A stretch of 17,486 nt of DNA from CAVPEW01 sp050247895 (GTDB lineage Bacteria; Actinomycetota; Acidimicrobiia; Acidimicrobiales; VFJN01): NCBI GenBank assembly GCA_050247895.1, contig JBFWTJ010000038.1:1-17486 (forward strand), written 5' to 3'. The notes beneath the pieces were generated by a model. It saw only the letters and a list, made by a program, of their open reading frames with translations. It had not been told where the DNA came from and did no database searches. Of this stretch, positions 1 through 6,412 are shown piece after piece (position 1 is the first letter of the stretch; each line of letters opens with the position of its first letter). Position numbers and translations under genes: made by a program.

Positions 1-1
1 G

Positions 2-142
2 GTGGTGGTCGACTGGTGGGGTCGTCACCGGACGACTTGGGTGGGTGGTGCGTCGACGGTCGGTGGGGCTGAGGTGGTCACGGTGACCGCGGGCGCCAAC
101 GACCTCGGCACCCTCACCCTCCCCCCGGCCCTGGGTTCCTGA
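2..142 (+). CDS. 3' end of an unidentified gene (partial)
   Basis: The plus-strand frame starting at base 2 is open from the window edge to a TGA at 140-142, giving a 46-residue C-terminal tail that begins VVVDWWGRHRTTWVGG and ends TLTLPPALGS. Third positions are mostly G or C, as in the genes downstream, and two strong hairpins follow the stop, which fits the end of a transcription unit. The tail is rich in Val, Thr and Gly with alternating hydrophobics, so a beta-rich C-terminus is possible, but I recognise no family. The start and most of the protein lie outside the window. It could be a chance open frame; the hairpins are the main argument for a real gene. Confidence 0.4.
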   Translation: MVVDWWGRHRTTWVGGASTVGGAEVVTVTAGANDLGTLTLPPALGS

Positions 143-148
143 GTCGAT

Positions 149-194
149 CCCTCCCCCGGGGACCGCTCCCCCCGAGTGGGCCCGGGGGGAGGGG
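149..194 (+). terminator. GC-rich stem-loop just after the first stop codon
   Basis: CCCTCCCCCGGG at 149-160 pairs with CCCGGGGGGAGGG at 181-193 with one bulged G and a loop of about 20 bases. It starts 6 bases after the TGA at 140-142. There is no U-tract, which is common for actinobacterial terminators. It may act together with the stronger hairpin at 206-240. Confidence 0.4.
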
Positions 195-205
195 CCTCGG
201 AACGA

Positions 206-240
206 GCAGGATCCGCTTCCCTCCCGGAGGCGGATCCTGC
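206..240 (+). terminator. Strong intrinsic-type hairpin
   Basis: GCAGGATCCGCTTCC at 206-220 pairs with GGAGGCGGATCCTGC at 226-240 around a 5-base loop (CTCCC). The 15-bp stem has one G-T wobble. No T-run follows. Its position between the end of the first gene and the promoter-like sequence at 269 makes it the likely transcription boundary between the two units. It is close to symmetric, so it could work in both directions. Confidence 0.6.
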
Positions 241-268
241 CGCGTCGACGAGTAGGGGAGGCACCATG

Positions 269-285
269 TTAGGTATGCTTTACGG
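269..285 (+). promoter_or_regulatory. Candidate -10 element overlapping an iron-box-like half-site
   Basis: TTAGGTATGCTTTAC (269-283) is conspicuously AT-rich for this DNA. TATGCT (274-279) fits the actinobacterial -10 pattern TAnnnT and would place transcription start near 286. The left half, TTAGGT, is identical to the left arm of the DtxR/IdeR iron-box consensus (TTAGGTTAGGCTAACCTAA). The right half matches poorly: by my alignment about 10 of 19 positions agree overall. No -35 resembling TTGACA is visible. A -10 is likely; an iron-responsive operator is only a hypothesis, made attractive by the siderophore-interacting-type gene downstream. Confidence 0.4.
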
Positions 286-372
286 GTGAAGGGCACTGCG
301 CTTGGGCTCCCCGACGCCGTCGTCACCGTGCAGGCCAAGGTCGATCCCGGGCCCGGGCCCGGGCCGACCTGA
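286..372 (+). CDS. Possible leaderless 28-codon leader ORF
   Basis: GTG at 286 lies six bases after the -10-like TATGCT (274-279), where transcription would be expected to start. It opens a 28-codon frame ending in TGA at 370-372. The peptide would start MKGTALGLPDAVV and end in a PGPGPGPT tail. The stop codon overlaps the GAGGAGGGG ribosome-binding site (371-379) of the next gene, so a ribosome terminating here would sit on that site. Leaderless mRNAs and short leader ORFs are common in actinobacteria. The length is short enough to arise by chance, so this is a weak call resting on geometry rather than homology. Confidence 0.25.
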   Translation: MKGTALGLPDAVVTVQAKVDPGPGPGPT

Positions 373-386
373 GGAGGGGTTCGGGC

Positions 387-1097
387 ATGGCCAACATCCT
401 GGGGGGCCTGGCTGACCGGGCGGTGGGGCTTCTCGTGCGGCCCGGGACGATCGGGGCCGTCGAGGACGTGGCTGCCTCGTTCCGCCGGGTCGAGATCCGC
501 GTGGACCTGCCGGCCGGGGTGTGGGCGCCGGGAGCGAAGGTGCAGTTCCGCATCCGGGGCGCGACGTTCCGCACGTTCACGCCGTTCGCTTGGGCCGACG
601 GGTCGGTGTCGTTCCTCCTCCACCGCCATGGCGGCGTCGGCCCGGCCGTCGCCTGGGCCGACGGGCTGGACGTCGGGAGCGGGGTGCAGATGTTCGGGCC
701 CCGCCGGTCCCTGTCGCTCGCCGGCCTCGACGCCGGCCCGGTGGTGGTCGGTGACGAGACCTCCCTTGCCCTCGCTGCCGCCTGGGCCATCGACGGCACT
801 CGATCCGCCACCGCCCACGTCCTGGAGGCGACCACGCCCGGCGAGGTCGACGCGGTGGCCGCCGGCCTCGGGCTCGGGAGCGTCGAGGTCGTCCAGCGCC
901 GGCCGGACGATGCTCACCACCCGGACTTGGCCGTCCGGGTGGTCGACGTGCTCGCCGCCCACGCGGGGGCGCCTCTGGTCGCCACCGGCAAGGCCCAGAC
1001 CATCAAGGCCGTGCGGGCTGCGGTGAAGGCGGCCGGGCTGTCGCCGCCGGCGCGGGTCAAGGCGTACTGGGACCCGAACCGAGCGGGCCTGGACTGA
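387..1097 (+). CDS. Siderophore-interacting protein family FAD-binding reductase
   Basis: A 236-residue protein resembling the siderophore-interacting proteins, ferredoxin-reductase-like flavoenzymes that reduce ferric siderophores in the cytoplasm with NAD(P)H to release Fe(II). The N-terminal FAD domain (about 30-115) has RTFTPF at 62-67, matching the family's Arg-x-(Tyr/Phe)-Thr flavin motif, then a GPAVAW segment at 85-90 and GPR at 104-106. The C-terminal half has GDETSLALAAAW (122-133), the counterpart of the family's GDETALPA motif, ATGKAQ (199-204) at the nucleotide site, and a closing KAYWDP (225-230) like the usual GYWR tail. Length is near the family norm or slightly short. ATG 387 follows GAGGAGGGG (371-379). 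It is the first gene of a probable operon: the next gene starts 20 bases after its stop. Family assignment is firm; the substrate is unknown, and a flavin reductase acting on something other than a siderophore is possible. Confidence 0.8.
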   Translation: MANILGGLADRAVGLLVRPGTIGAVEDVAASFRRVEIRVDLPAGVWAPGAKVQFRIRGATFRTFTPFAWADGSVSFLLHRHGGVGPAVAWADGLDVGSGVQMFGPRRSLSLAGLDAGPVVVGDETSLALAAAWAIDGTRSATAHVLEATTPGEVDAVAAGLGLGSVEVVQRRPDDAHHPDLAVRVVDVLAAHAGAPLVATGKAQTIKAVRAAVKAAGLSPPARVKAYWDPNRAGLD

Positions 1098-1117
1098 CAC
1101 GACGAAACGAGGACCCG

Positions 1118-1984
1118 ATGGTCGACCCGACGCCGCTGTCCCTGGGAGCGGTGCAGGAGACGCTGCTCATCCCCCTCTACGGGCGCGCGACGTTCACCCG
1201 TGACCATCCGGCGTTGATCGAGGACCCGAAGTCGGTCGAGATGGTGGAGGCCCTGGACTACGACTTCTCCCGATTCGAGAACACGACGAGCCTGGTGGGG
1301 TCGGTGTTCCGCACCCGGATCTTCGACCGTTGGGTCGCCGCCTGGCTGGCCGAGCACCCGACCGGCACCGTCGTCGAGGTCGGCGCCGGGCTCAACACCC
1401 GCTTCGAACGGCTCGACGATGGCCAAGCCCGCTGGTTCGAGCTCGACCTGCCCGACGTGATCGAGGTTCGTCGCCGGTTCTTCGCCGACACCGACCGGCG
1501 CACCACCCTCGCCGCCTCGGTCCTCGACACCGGTTGGCTCGACGCGGTCGAGGCGACCGGGGGGCCGTGGTTCTTCTCGGCGGAGGCGGTCCTCATCTAC
1601 CTCGACCCCGCCGACGTCACCCGGGTGCTGGCCACGATCGGGTCCCGGTTCCCGGGGTCGCCGGTGGCGCTGGACACCTGGGGGACCTGGATGGCCGACC
1701 ACCAGGGTGACCACGACACCATCGGGTCGATGGCCGCCGAGTTCCGCTGGTTCTGCGACGACCCCGCCGCCCTCGACCTCCCCGGTGTCGACATCGACCT
1801 GGTCGAGCGGTTCACCTTCGTCGAGGCCCCCGCCGACCTCCCTCCTGCCGGACGGGCTGCGCCAGGTGCTCCCGGCGGTGGCCGACGACTCCCAGATGCG
1901 CAGCTACCACCAGAACCTCCTGACCCTCGGTCCCCAACCGTGAGCCCCCGTGGACCGGCGCCCGACCCCGAGGAGCAACCGTGA
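1118..1984 (+). CDS. LCM-family SAM-dependent methyltransferase, C-terminus frameshifted
   Basis: A class I SAM-dependent methyltransferase of the leucine carboxyl methyltransferase family (PF04072), which includes polyketide-tailoring O-methyltransferases. Supporting motifs are ETLLIPLYGRA (14-24), the SAM-binding loop EVGAGLNTR (87-95), FELDLP (107-112) with the acidic residue expected to bind the SAM ribose, and AEAVLIYL (155-162). CGAGGA (1108-1113) precedes ATG 1118. From about residue 241 the frame turns into a Pro/Gly/Arg-rich tail unlike the family. A shifted frame instead reads LLPDGLRQVLPAVADD and then SQMRSYHQN, ending at TGA 1941-1943, which looks like a genuine C-terminus. The junction is a tandem CTCC-CTCC at 1838-1845. 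Removing one copy would restore a protein of about 273 residues. So this is either a recent frameshift mutation or a sequencing error. As read, the frame ends at 1984, overlapping the next start as GTGA. Family confident; substrate unknown. Confidence 0.8.
   Translation: MVDPTPLSLGAVQETLLIPLYGRATFTRDHPALIEDPKSVEMVEALDYDFSRFENTTSLVGSVFRTRIFDRWVAAWLAEHPTGTVVEVGAGLNTRFERLDDGQARWFELDLPDVIEVRRRFFADTDRRTTLAASVLDTGWLDAVEATGGPWFFSAEAVLIYLDPADVTRVLATIGSRFPGSPVALDTWGTWMADHQGDHDTIGSMAAEFRWFCDDPAALDLPGVDIDLVERFTFVEAPADLPPAGRAAPGAPGGGRRLPDAQLPPEPPDPRSPTVSPRGPAPDPEEQP
1838..1845 (+). repeat. CTCC tandem duplication at the apparent frameshift
   Basis: Bases 1838-1845 read CTCC CTCC. Deleting one four-base copy (or one C) brings the upstream methyltransferase frame, ending PAD-L, into register with the downstream frame LLPDGLRQVLP. 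The two-copy state therefore explains why the family-like C-terminus lies in a different frame from the body of the gene. Confidence 0.6.
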
Positions 1985-2820
1985 CCGACCCTGCTCCCGA
2001 CGATGAAGGCGGCGGCCGGGCGAGCGTCGACGGGACGGCCCTGTCTGGGGTGCCCGAGACGTTGCTGTGGACCCTGCGGAACCGGGCCGAGGAATCGGCC
2101 CGTACCGATTCCGCCTACTCGGACCCGATGGCCGAGGACCTGTACCGACGGATCGAGCACCACTACGGGTTCGGCAAGCCCAGCCAGTCCCACCCTCTCC
2201 GAGCCCTGGCCTTCGACGAGATCACCCGCCGGTTCCTCGCCGACCATCCCAGCGGCACCGTCGTCGCCCTGGGCGAAGGACTCCAGACCAGCTTCTGGCG
2301 GATCGGCGACCCGATGGTGCGGTGGCTCAGCGTCGACCTCCCCGAGGCCATCGCCCTGCGCGAGCGGCTCCTACCGGCCGAGCCCAACCTCGAGCATCTC
2401 GCCTGTTCGGCGCTCGACCGGACCTGGATGGACCGCGTCGACCCCACGGGAGGGGTGCTCCTCACCGCCGAGGGCCTCCTCATGTACTTCGATCCGGCCG
2501 ATGTCCGATCCCTCCTGGCCGACTGCGCCGTCCGGTTCCCCGGCGCCACGCTGGTCTTCGACAGCATCCCCCACTGGTTCTCCCGCATGACCCTCAAGGG
2601 CCTCAAGCTCTCCGACCGCTACAAGACCCCGCCGATGCCCTTCGCGCTGAGCGTTCGCCAGGCGCGGTCACTGGCCGACACGATCCCCGGCGTTCGCACC
2701 GCCATCGACCTGCTCCCTGCCCGCGGCCGGGGCATCTGGGGCAACCGACTCGCCCGGAGCGTCCTCCCTCACTTCCCCTACCGGCCATCCATCACCGTCC
2801 TCGAATTCGACGGCCCGTAG
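1981..2820 (+). CDS. LCM-family SAM-dependent methyltransferase, second copy
   Basis: A 279-residue paralogue of the preceding gene, intact to its end. It shows PETLLW (25-30), the glycine-rich SAM loop ALGEGLQT (96-103) in the form typical of the polyketide-type O-methyltransferases of PF04072, VDLPEAI (118-124) and TAEGLLMYF (162-170), with a usual C-terminus ending SITVLEFDGP. GTG 1981 is preferred because GAGGAG sits about 6-11 bases upstream (1970-1975) and no better start follows. It is translated directly after the first methyltransferase and is probably in the same operon as the flavin reductase, suggesting modification of the same small molecule or pathway. The two methyltransferases differ markedly outside the motifs, so the duplication is old and they may act on different positions or substrates. 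The actual substrate cannot be read from the sequence. Confidence 0.8.
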   Translation: MTDPAPDDEGGGRASVDGTALSGVPETLLWTLRNRAEESARTDSAYSDPMAEDLYRRIEHHYGFGKPSQSHPLRALAFDEITRRFLADHPSGTVVALGEGLQTSFWRIGDPMVRWLSVDLPEAIALRERLLPAEPNLEHLACSALDRTWMDRVDPTGGVLLTAEGLLMYFDPADVRSLLADCAVRFPGATLVFDSIPHWFSRMTLKGLKLSDRYKTPPMPFALSVRQARSLADTIPGVRTAIDLLPARGRGIWGNRLARSVLPHFPYRPSITVLEFDGP

Positions 2821-2852
2821 CGGGTCGTAGCGGACGGGCTCCGAGGGGTGCC

Positions 2853-2927
2853 TGGTCGGGGAGGGGGGATTTGAACCCCCGACCGCCTGCCCCCAAAGCA
2901 GGTGCGCTACCGCTGCGCCACTCCCCG
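2853..2927 (-). tRNA. tRNA-Pro, anticodon TGG
   Basis: On the minus strand the mature 5' end is at 2927. The 7-bp acceptor stem CGGGGAG (2927-2921) pairs with CTCCCCG (2863-2857), followed by discriminator A (2856) and an encoded CCA (2855-2853). The anticodon arm is CCTGC-TTTGGGG-GCAGG (2902-2886), placing anticodon TGG at 2895-2893 with G at position 37, as expected for proline tRNA. The T arm contains GGTTCAAATCC. C1 at the first base is typical of bacterial tRNA-Pro. The gene is transcribed away from tig and towards the methyltransferase operon. Confidence 0.97.
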
Positions 2928-2936
2928 GCGGCGGCC

Positions 2937-2946
2937 AGGGTACCGG
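2937..2946 (-). promoter_or_regulatory. Probable tRNA-Pro promoter (CCGGTAnnnT)
   Basis: On the minus strand 2946-2937 reads CCGGTACCCT, a TAnnnT -10 element preceded by CCGG. Nine bases (2936-2928) separate it from the mature tRNA 5' end, so the primary transcript would carry at most a few leader bases. The same CCGGTAnnnT element lies before tig, folC and the radical SAM gene. Confidence 0.55.
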
Positions 2947-2949
2947 CCG

Positions 2950-2996
2950 GCCCGCACGCCCCCGGCGCGTCGTGCCCCGATCCACGGCGTGCGGGC
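2950..2996. other. Inverted repeat between divergent tRNA-Pro and tig promoters
   Basis: GCCCGCACGCC (2950-2960) is perfectly complementary to GGCGTGCGGGC (2986-2996), with a 25-base spacer. It lies upstream of both predicted -10 elements (2937-2942 on the minus strand and 3015-3020 on the plus strand), so it should not be in either mRNA if those starts are right. A regulator-binding palindrome is one possibility; a transcribed hairpin from another start is another. Confidence 0.4.
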
Positions 2997-3010
2997 GGGG
3001 CCGGGGGTGC

Positions 3011-3020
3011 CCGGTATCAT
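3011..3020 (+). promoter_or_regulatory. Probable tig promoter (CCGGTAnnnT), near-leaderless
   Basis: CCGGTATCAT at 3011-3020 contains the -10-like TATCAT (3015-3020). Ten bases (3021-3030, all C/G/A, no Shine-Dalgarno) separate it from the tig ATG at 3031. The transcript would therefore start within a few bases of, or at, the initiation codon. Confidence 0.55.
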
Positions 3021-3030
3021 CGCCCCCCAC

Positions 3031-4419
3031 ATGAAGAGCTCCGTCGAGCCCCTCGAGGGCAACAAGGTCAAGCTGTCCGTCGAGGTCGATGAAGCCACCT
3101 TCGACAAGGCGGTGGACGCAGCGTTCCGCAAGATCGCGCGGGAGGTCCGCATCCCGGGCTTCCGGCCGGGCAAGGCGCCCCGCAAGCTGCTGGAGAGCCG
3201 CCTGGGCGCCCAGGTCGGCCGGGAGCAGGCGCTCCAGGACGGCCTGCCCGAGTGGTACTCGGACGCCGTGGTGGAGCACGACGTCGACGTGATCGCCCCA
3301 CCCGAGATCGACATCACCGGCGGCCAGGAGGTGGGCCCGATCGCCTTCGACGCCGTCGTCGAGATCCGGCCCACCGTCGAGGTGCCCGGCTACGGCGGCC
3401 TGCGCGTCACCCTCGACCGCCCGGCGGTCCCCGCCGAGGAGATCGACGCCCAGATCGACCGGATGCGCGAGGTCGAGGCGACCTTCGCCGCGGTCGAGCG
3501 CCCCGCGGTGGAGGGCGACACGGTGACGGTGGACATCACCGGCACGCTCGACGGGGAGCCCCAGGACGGCCTCACCGCCGACGACTACGACCACCGCGTG
3601 GGCAGCGGGGCCATCACCCCCGAGGTCGACGAGCAGCTCACCGGGGCCAAGGTCGGCGACATCCTCGAGTTCGACGCCACCCACCCGGACCCCGACGAGT
3701 CCCGCAGCCTCCGGTTCCGGGTCCTGGTCAAGGAGGTCCGCGAGAAGGTCCTGCCCGCCCTCGACGACGAGTGGGCCGAGGCCAGCACCGACTTCGCCAC
3801 CGTCGATGAGCTGCGGGCCGACCTGGAGCGCCGGATGCTGGCCGTGCGCAGGGCCCAGTCCCAGATGCAGCTCCGGGAGAAGGTCGGCGAGGCCCTGGCC
3901 ACCCTCGTCGAGGACGACGTGCCCGACGCCCTGGTGTCGGCCGAGGTCCAGAACCGGATCCAGGACATGGCGCTGCGCTTCCAGGCCCAGGGCATCTCGC
4001 TCGAGCAGTGGATCGCCGCCACCGGGCAGGACGCGCAGTCCTTCACCGAGCAGATGAAGGACACGGCCGCCACCGCGGTCAAGGTCGACCTCGCCCTGCG
4101 GGCGGTGGCCGAGGCCGAGGGCATCGAGGGCACCGACGAGGAGCTCGACGACGAGCTCGCGGCGGTGGCCGAGCGGGTGGGCAGCACCCCCGCCGAGGTC
4201 CGCTCCCGGTTCGAGCGCGGTGGTCAGCTCTCGGCGGTACGCTCGGACATCAAGAAGCGCAAGGCCCTCGACTGGCTCCTCGAGCGGGTCGAGATCGTTG
4301 ACCCGGAGGGTCAACCCATCGAGCGGGACGACCTCGAGATCCCGGGGGACGCCGCCGCCGACGCCGGACAAGAGCAGGACGACCCCGCCGGGGCGCCCCA
4401 GATCGAGGACGAGGCGTGA
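3031..4419 (+). CDS. tig: Trigger factor (ribosome-associated chaperone)
   Basis: Trigger factor binds the ribosome at protein L23 next to the exit tunnel and shelters nascent chains. The product is 462 residues. The ribosome-docking signature GFRPGKAP is at residues 43-50, the same position as in the family. A peptidyl-prolyl isomerase (FKBP-like) domain follows around 155-245, with VEGDTVTVDITGTLDG at its start, then the long helical C-terminal substrate cradle and an acidic tail ending PQIEDEA. ATG 3031 was chosen because it gives the standard N-terminus; an in-frame ATG at 2902 lies inside the tRNA and is rejected. No Shine-Dalgarno precedes 3031, but a -10-like element lies ten bases upstream. 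The stop overlaps the clpP start (GTGA), indicating translational coupling. Sure of the identity. Confidence 0.97.
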   Translation: MKSSVEPLEGNKVKLSVEVDEATFDKAVDAAFRKIAREVRIPGFRPGKAPRKLLESRLGAQVGREQALQDGLPEWYSDAVVEHDVDVIAPPEIDITGGQEVGPIAFDAVVEIRPTVEVPGYGGLRVTLDRPAVPAEEIDAQIDRMREVEATFAAVERPAVEGDTVTVDITGTLDGEPQDGLTADDYDHRVGSGAITPEVDEQLTGAKVGDILEFDATHPDPDESRSLRFRVLVKEVREKVLPALDDEWAEASTDFATVDELRADLERRMLAVRRAQSQMQLREKVGEALATLVEDDVPDALVSAEVQNRIQDMALRFQAQGISLEQWIAATGQDAQSFTEQMKDTAATAVKVDLALRAVAEAEGIEGTDEELDDELAAVAERVGSTPAEVRSRFERGGQLSAVRSDIKKRKALDWLLERVEIVDPEGQPIERDDLEIPGDAAADAGQEQDDPAGAPQIEDEA

Positions 4420-5078
4420 CCTTCGAGCAGATCGAGCACCACCAGGCGGTCATCCGCAACTACCTGGTCCCGACCGTCGTCGAGCAGACGAACCGGGGCG
4501 AGCGGGCCTACGACCTCTACAGCCGGTTGCTCAAGGAGCACATCATCTTCCTGGGCACGCCGATCGACGACACGATCGCCAACCTGGTCTCGGCCCAGCT
4601 CCTGCACCTGGAGTCGGAGAACCCCGACCGGGACATCAACATCTACATCAACAGCCCCGGCGGCGACATCACGGCGCTCTTCGCCATCTACGACACGATG
4701 TCGTTCGTCAAGCCCGACATCTCCACCATCTGCTTCGGGCAGGCGGCGTCGGCCGCGGCGGTGCTGCTGGCCGCGGGCACCAAGGGCAAGCGGCTCGCCC
4801 TGCCCCACGCCCGGGTGCTGCTCCACCAGCCCTGGGGCCAGGCCGGCGGCCAGGCCACCGACGTGGAGCTCGCGGCCAAGGAGATCCTGCGGATGCGGGC
4901 CCAGCTCGACGAGCTCCTGGCCCACCACACGGGCCAGCCGGCGGAGAAGATCCACGCCGACACCGAGCGCGACTTCGTGATGTCCGCGGAGGAGGCCCGC
5001 GACTACGGCATCATCGACGAGGTGATCACCGCACGTCAGCTGGCCGACAACACCGGCCCCATTACCCGAGCGAGCTGA
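4416..5078 (+). CDS. clpP: ATP-dependent Clp protease proteolytic subunit (ClpP2-like)
   Basis: Serine protease subunit of the cytoplasmic ClpXP barrel, 220 residues. The catalytic triad is visible: Ser112 in GQAASAAAVLL, His137 in RVLLHQP and Asp186 in TERDFV, in the same relative spacing as E. coli ClpP. NSPGGD (79-84) gives the oxyanion region. A short N-terminal extension precedes the conserved IIFLG and may be a processed propeptide. The active-site segment GQAASAAAVLLAAGT and the following ALPHARVL resemble mycobacterial ClpP2 more than ClpP1, from memory of those sequences. GTG 4416 overlaps the tig stop, with GAGGACGAGG just upstream. The usual actinobacterial clpP1-clpP2 pair is not here: only this one copy sits between tig and clpX. 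Confidence 0.96.
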   Translation: MTFEQIEHHQAVIRNYLVPTVVEQTNRGERAYDLYSRLLKEHIIFLGTPIDDTIANLVSAQLLHLESENPDRDINIYINSPGGDITALFAIYDTMSFVKPDISTICFGQAASAAAVLLAAGTKGKRLALPHARVLLHQPWGQAGGQATDVELAAKEILRMRAQLDELLAHHTGQPAEKIHADTERDFVMSAEEARDYGIIDEVITARQLADNTGPITRAS

Positions 5079-5100
5079 GTGGACCGGGGGAGCAGGACCA

Positions 5101-6375
5101 GTGGCCAAGTTCGGTGACGGCGGCGAGCTGTTGAAGTGCTCGTTCTGCGGGAAGTCCCAGAAGCAGGTCAAGAAGCTGATCGCCGGCCCCGGCGTCTACA
5201 TCTGCGACGAGTGCATCGACCTGTGCAACGAGATCATCGAGGAGGAGCTCTCCGAGACCTCCGAGCTGCGGTTCGACGAGCTCCCCAAGCCCCGTGAGAT
5301 CTACGAGTTCCTGAACGACTACATCATCGGCCAGGAGCACGCCAAGAAGATCCTCTCGGTCGCCGTCTACAACCACTACAAGCGGGTGCAGTTCGGCGCC
5401 GGCCACCACGACGACGTGGAGCTGGCCAAGTCGAACATCATGCTGATCGGCCCGACCGGGTGCGGGAAGACGCTGCTGGCCCAGACCCTGGCCCGCATGC
5501 TGAACGTGCCGTTCGCCATCGCCGACGCCACCGCGCTGACCGAGGCGGGCTACGTCGGCGAGGACGTCGAGAACATCCTCCTCAAGCTCATCCAGGCGGC
5601 CGACTACGACGTCAAGAAGGCCGAGACCGGCATCATCTACATCGACGAGATCGACAAGATCGCCCGCAAGAGCGAGAACCCGTCGATCACCCGGGACGTC
5701 TCGGGCGAGGGAGTGCAGCAGGCGCTGCTGAAGATCCTGGAGGGCACCACGGCCTCGGTGCCCCCGCAGGGCGGCCGCAAGCACCCCCACCAGGAGTTCA
5801 TCCAGATCGACACCACGAACATCCTGTTCATCTGCGGCGGGGCGTTCGCGGGGATCGAGAAGATCATCGAGTCCCGCATGGGGGCCAACGGCGTCGGGTT
5901 CACCTCCGACATCAGGCGCTACGAGGAGCGCGAGCTCGGCTCGGTCCTGACCAAGGTGCTCCCCGAGGACCTGCTGAAGTTCGGCCTGATCCCCGAGTTC
6001 ATCGGCCGCCTGCCGGTGATCGGCGCGGTGTCGAACCTCGACCGCGAGGCCCTCATCCGGATCCTGGTCGAGCCCCGCAACGCGCTCGTCAAGCAGTACC
6101 GGAAGTTCTTCGAGATGGAGGACGTCGAGCTCGAGTTCGCCGACGACGCCCTCGAGGCCGTGGCCGAGCAGGCCCTCCTGCGGGGCACCGGCGCCCGGGG
6201 CCTGCGGGCGATCATCGAAGAGGTCCTCCTCAACGTCATGTACGACCTGCCGAGCCGGGACGACATCGGCAAGTGCGTGATCGACCGCGAGGTCGTGCTC
6301 GAGAAGGTGAACCCGACCCTGGTGCCCCGCACCGAGGCACCCCGCCAGACCCGGCCGAGGCGCGCCGCCAGCTGA
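5101..6375 (+). CDS. clpX: ATP-dependent Clp protease ATP-binding subunit ClpX
   Basis: AAA+ unfoldase that recognises tagged substrates and feeds them to ClpP; 424 residues, normal length. An N-terminal C4 zinc domain uses Cys13, Cys16, Cys35 and Cys38. Walker A is GPTGCGKT (117-124), the GYVGED pore loop follows, Walker B is IIYIDEID (178-185), and the RKH pore loop is present in GGRKHPHQEF. The ClpP-docking IGF tripeptide appears as VGF at 265-267. Sensor 2 is in GTGARGLR. The basic C-terminal tail is short. GTG 5101 is the first start giving the full zinc domain and follows a GGGGGAGCAGG stretch. It begins 22 bases after the clpP stop, so tig-clpP-clpX is one operon. Identity is certain. 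Confidence 0.98.
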   Translation: MAKFGDGGELLKCSFCGKSQKQVKKLIAGPGVYICDECIDLCNEIIEEELSETSELRFDELPKPREIYEFLNDYIIGQEHAKKILSVAVYNHYKRVQFGAGHHDDVELAKSNIMLIGPTGCGKTLLAQTLARMLNVPFAIADATALTEAGYVGEDVENILLKLIQAADYDVKKAETGIIYIDEIDKIARKSENPSITRDVSGEGVQQALLKILEGTTASVPPQGGRKHPHQEFIQIDTTNILFICGGAFAGIEKIIESRMGANGVGFTSDIRRYEERELGSVLTKVLPEDLLKFGLIPEFIGRLPVIGAVSNLDREALIRILVEPRNALVKQYRKFFEMEDVELEFADDALEAVAEQALLRGTGARGLRAIIEEVLLNVMYDLPSRDDIGKCVIDREVVLEKVNPTLVPRTEAPRQTRPRRAAS

Positions 6376-6412
6376 ACGTGTCCTGCGGTCCGGCCGGGGG
6401 TAGGAGGACGAC

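Noticed and set aside
345..368. GGGCCC-type repeats before the flavin reductase as a regulatory element
   Set aside because: Short low-complexity run of GGGCCC units; no flanking structure or known motif beyond what the leader ORF already covers.
114..1100. Open minus-strand frame of 328 codons opposite the flavin reductase
   Set aside because: It crosses both hairpins and the promoter region and lies opposite a gene with clear family motifs.
2813..2839. Terminator at the end of the second methyltransferase
   Set aside because: Only a 6-bp stem (GCCCGT/ACGGGC) with a 15-base loop; too weak to call in this composition.
2902..3030. Extended N-terminus of trigger factor from ATG 2902
   Set aside because: It would overlap tRNA-Pro and add 43 Arg/Pro-rich residues; the ribosome-docking motif falls at its standard position only from ATG 3031.
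2668..4371. Open minus-strand frame of 567 codons opposite tig
   Set aside because: It runs through the tRNA-Pro gene and opposite trigger factor; no motif.
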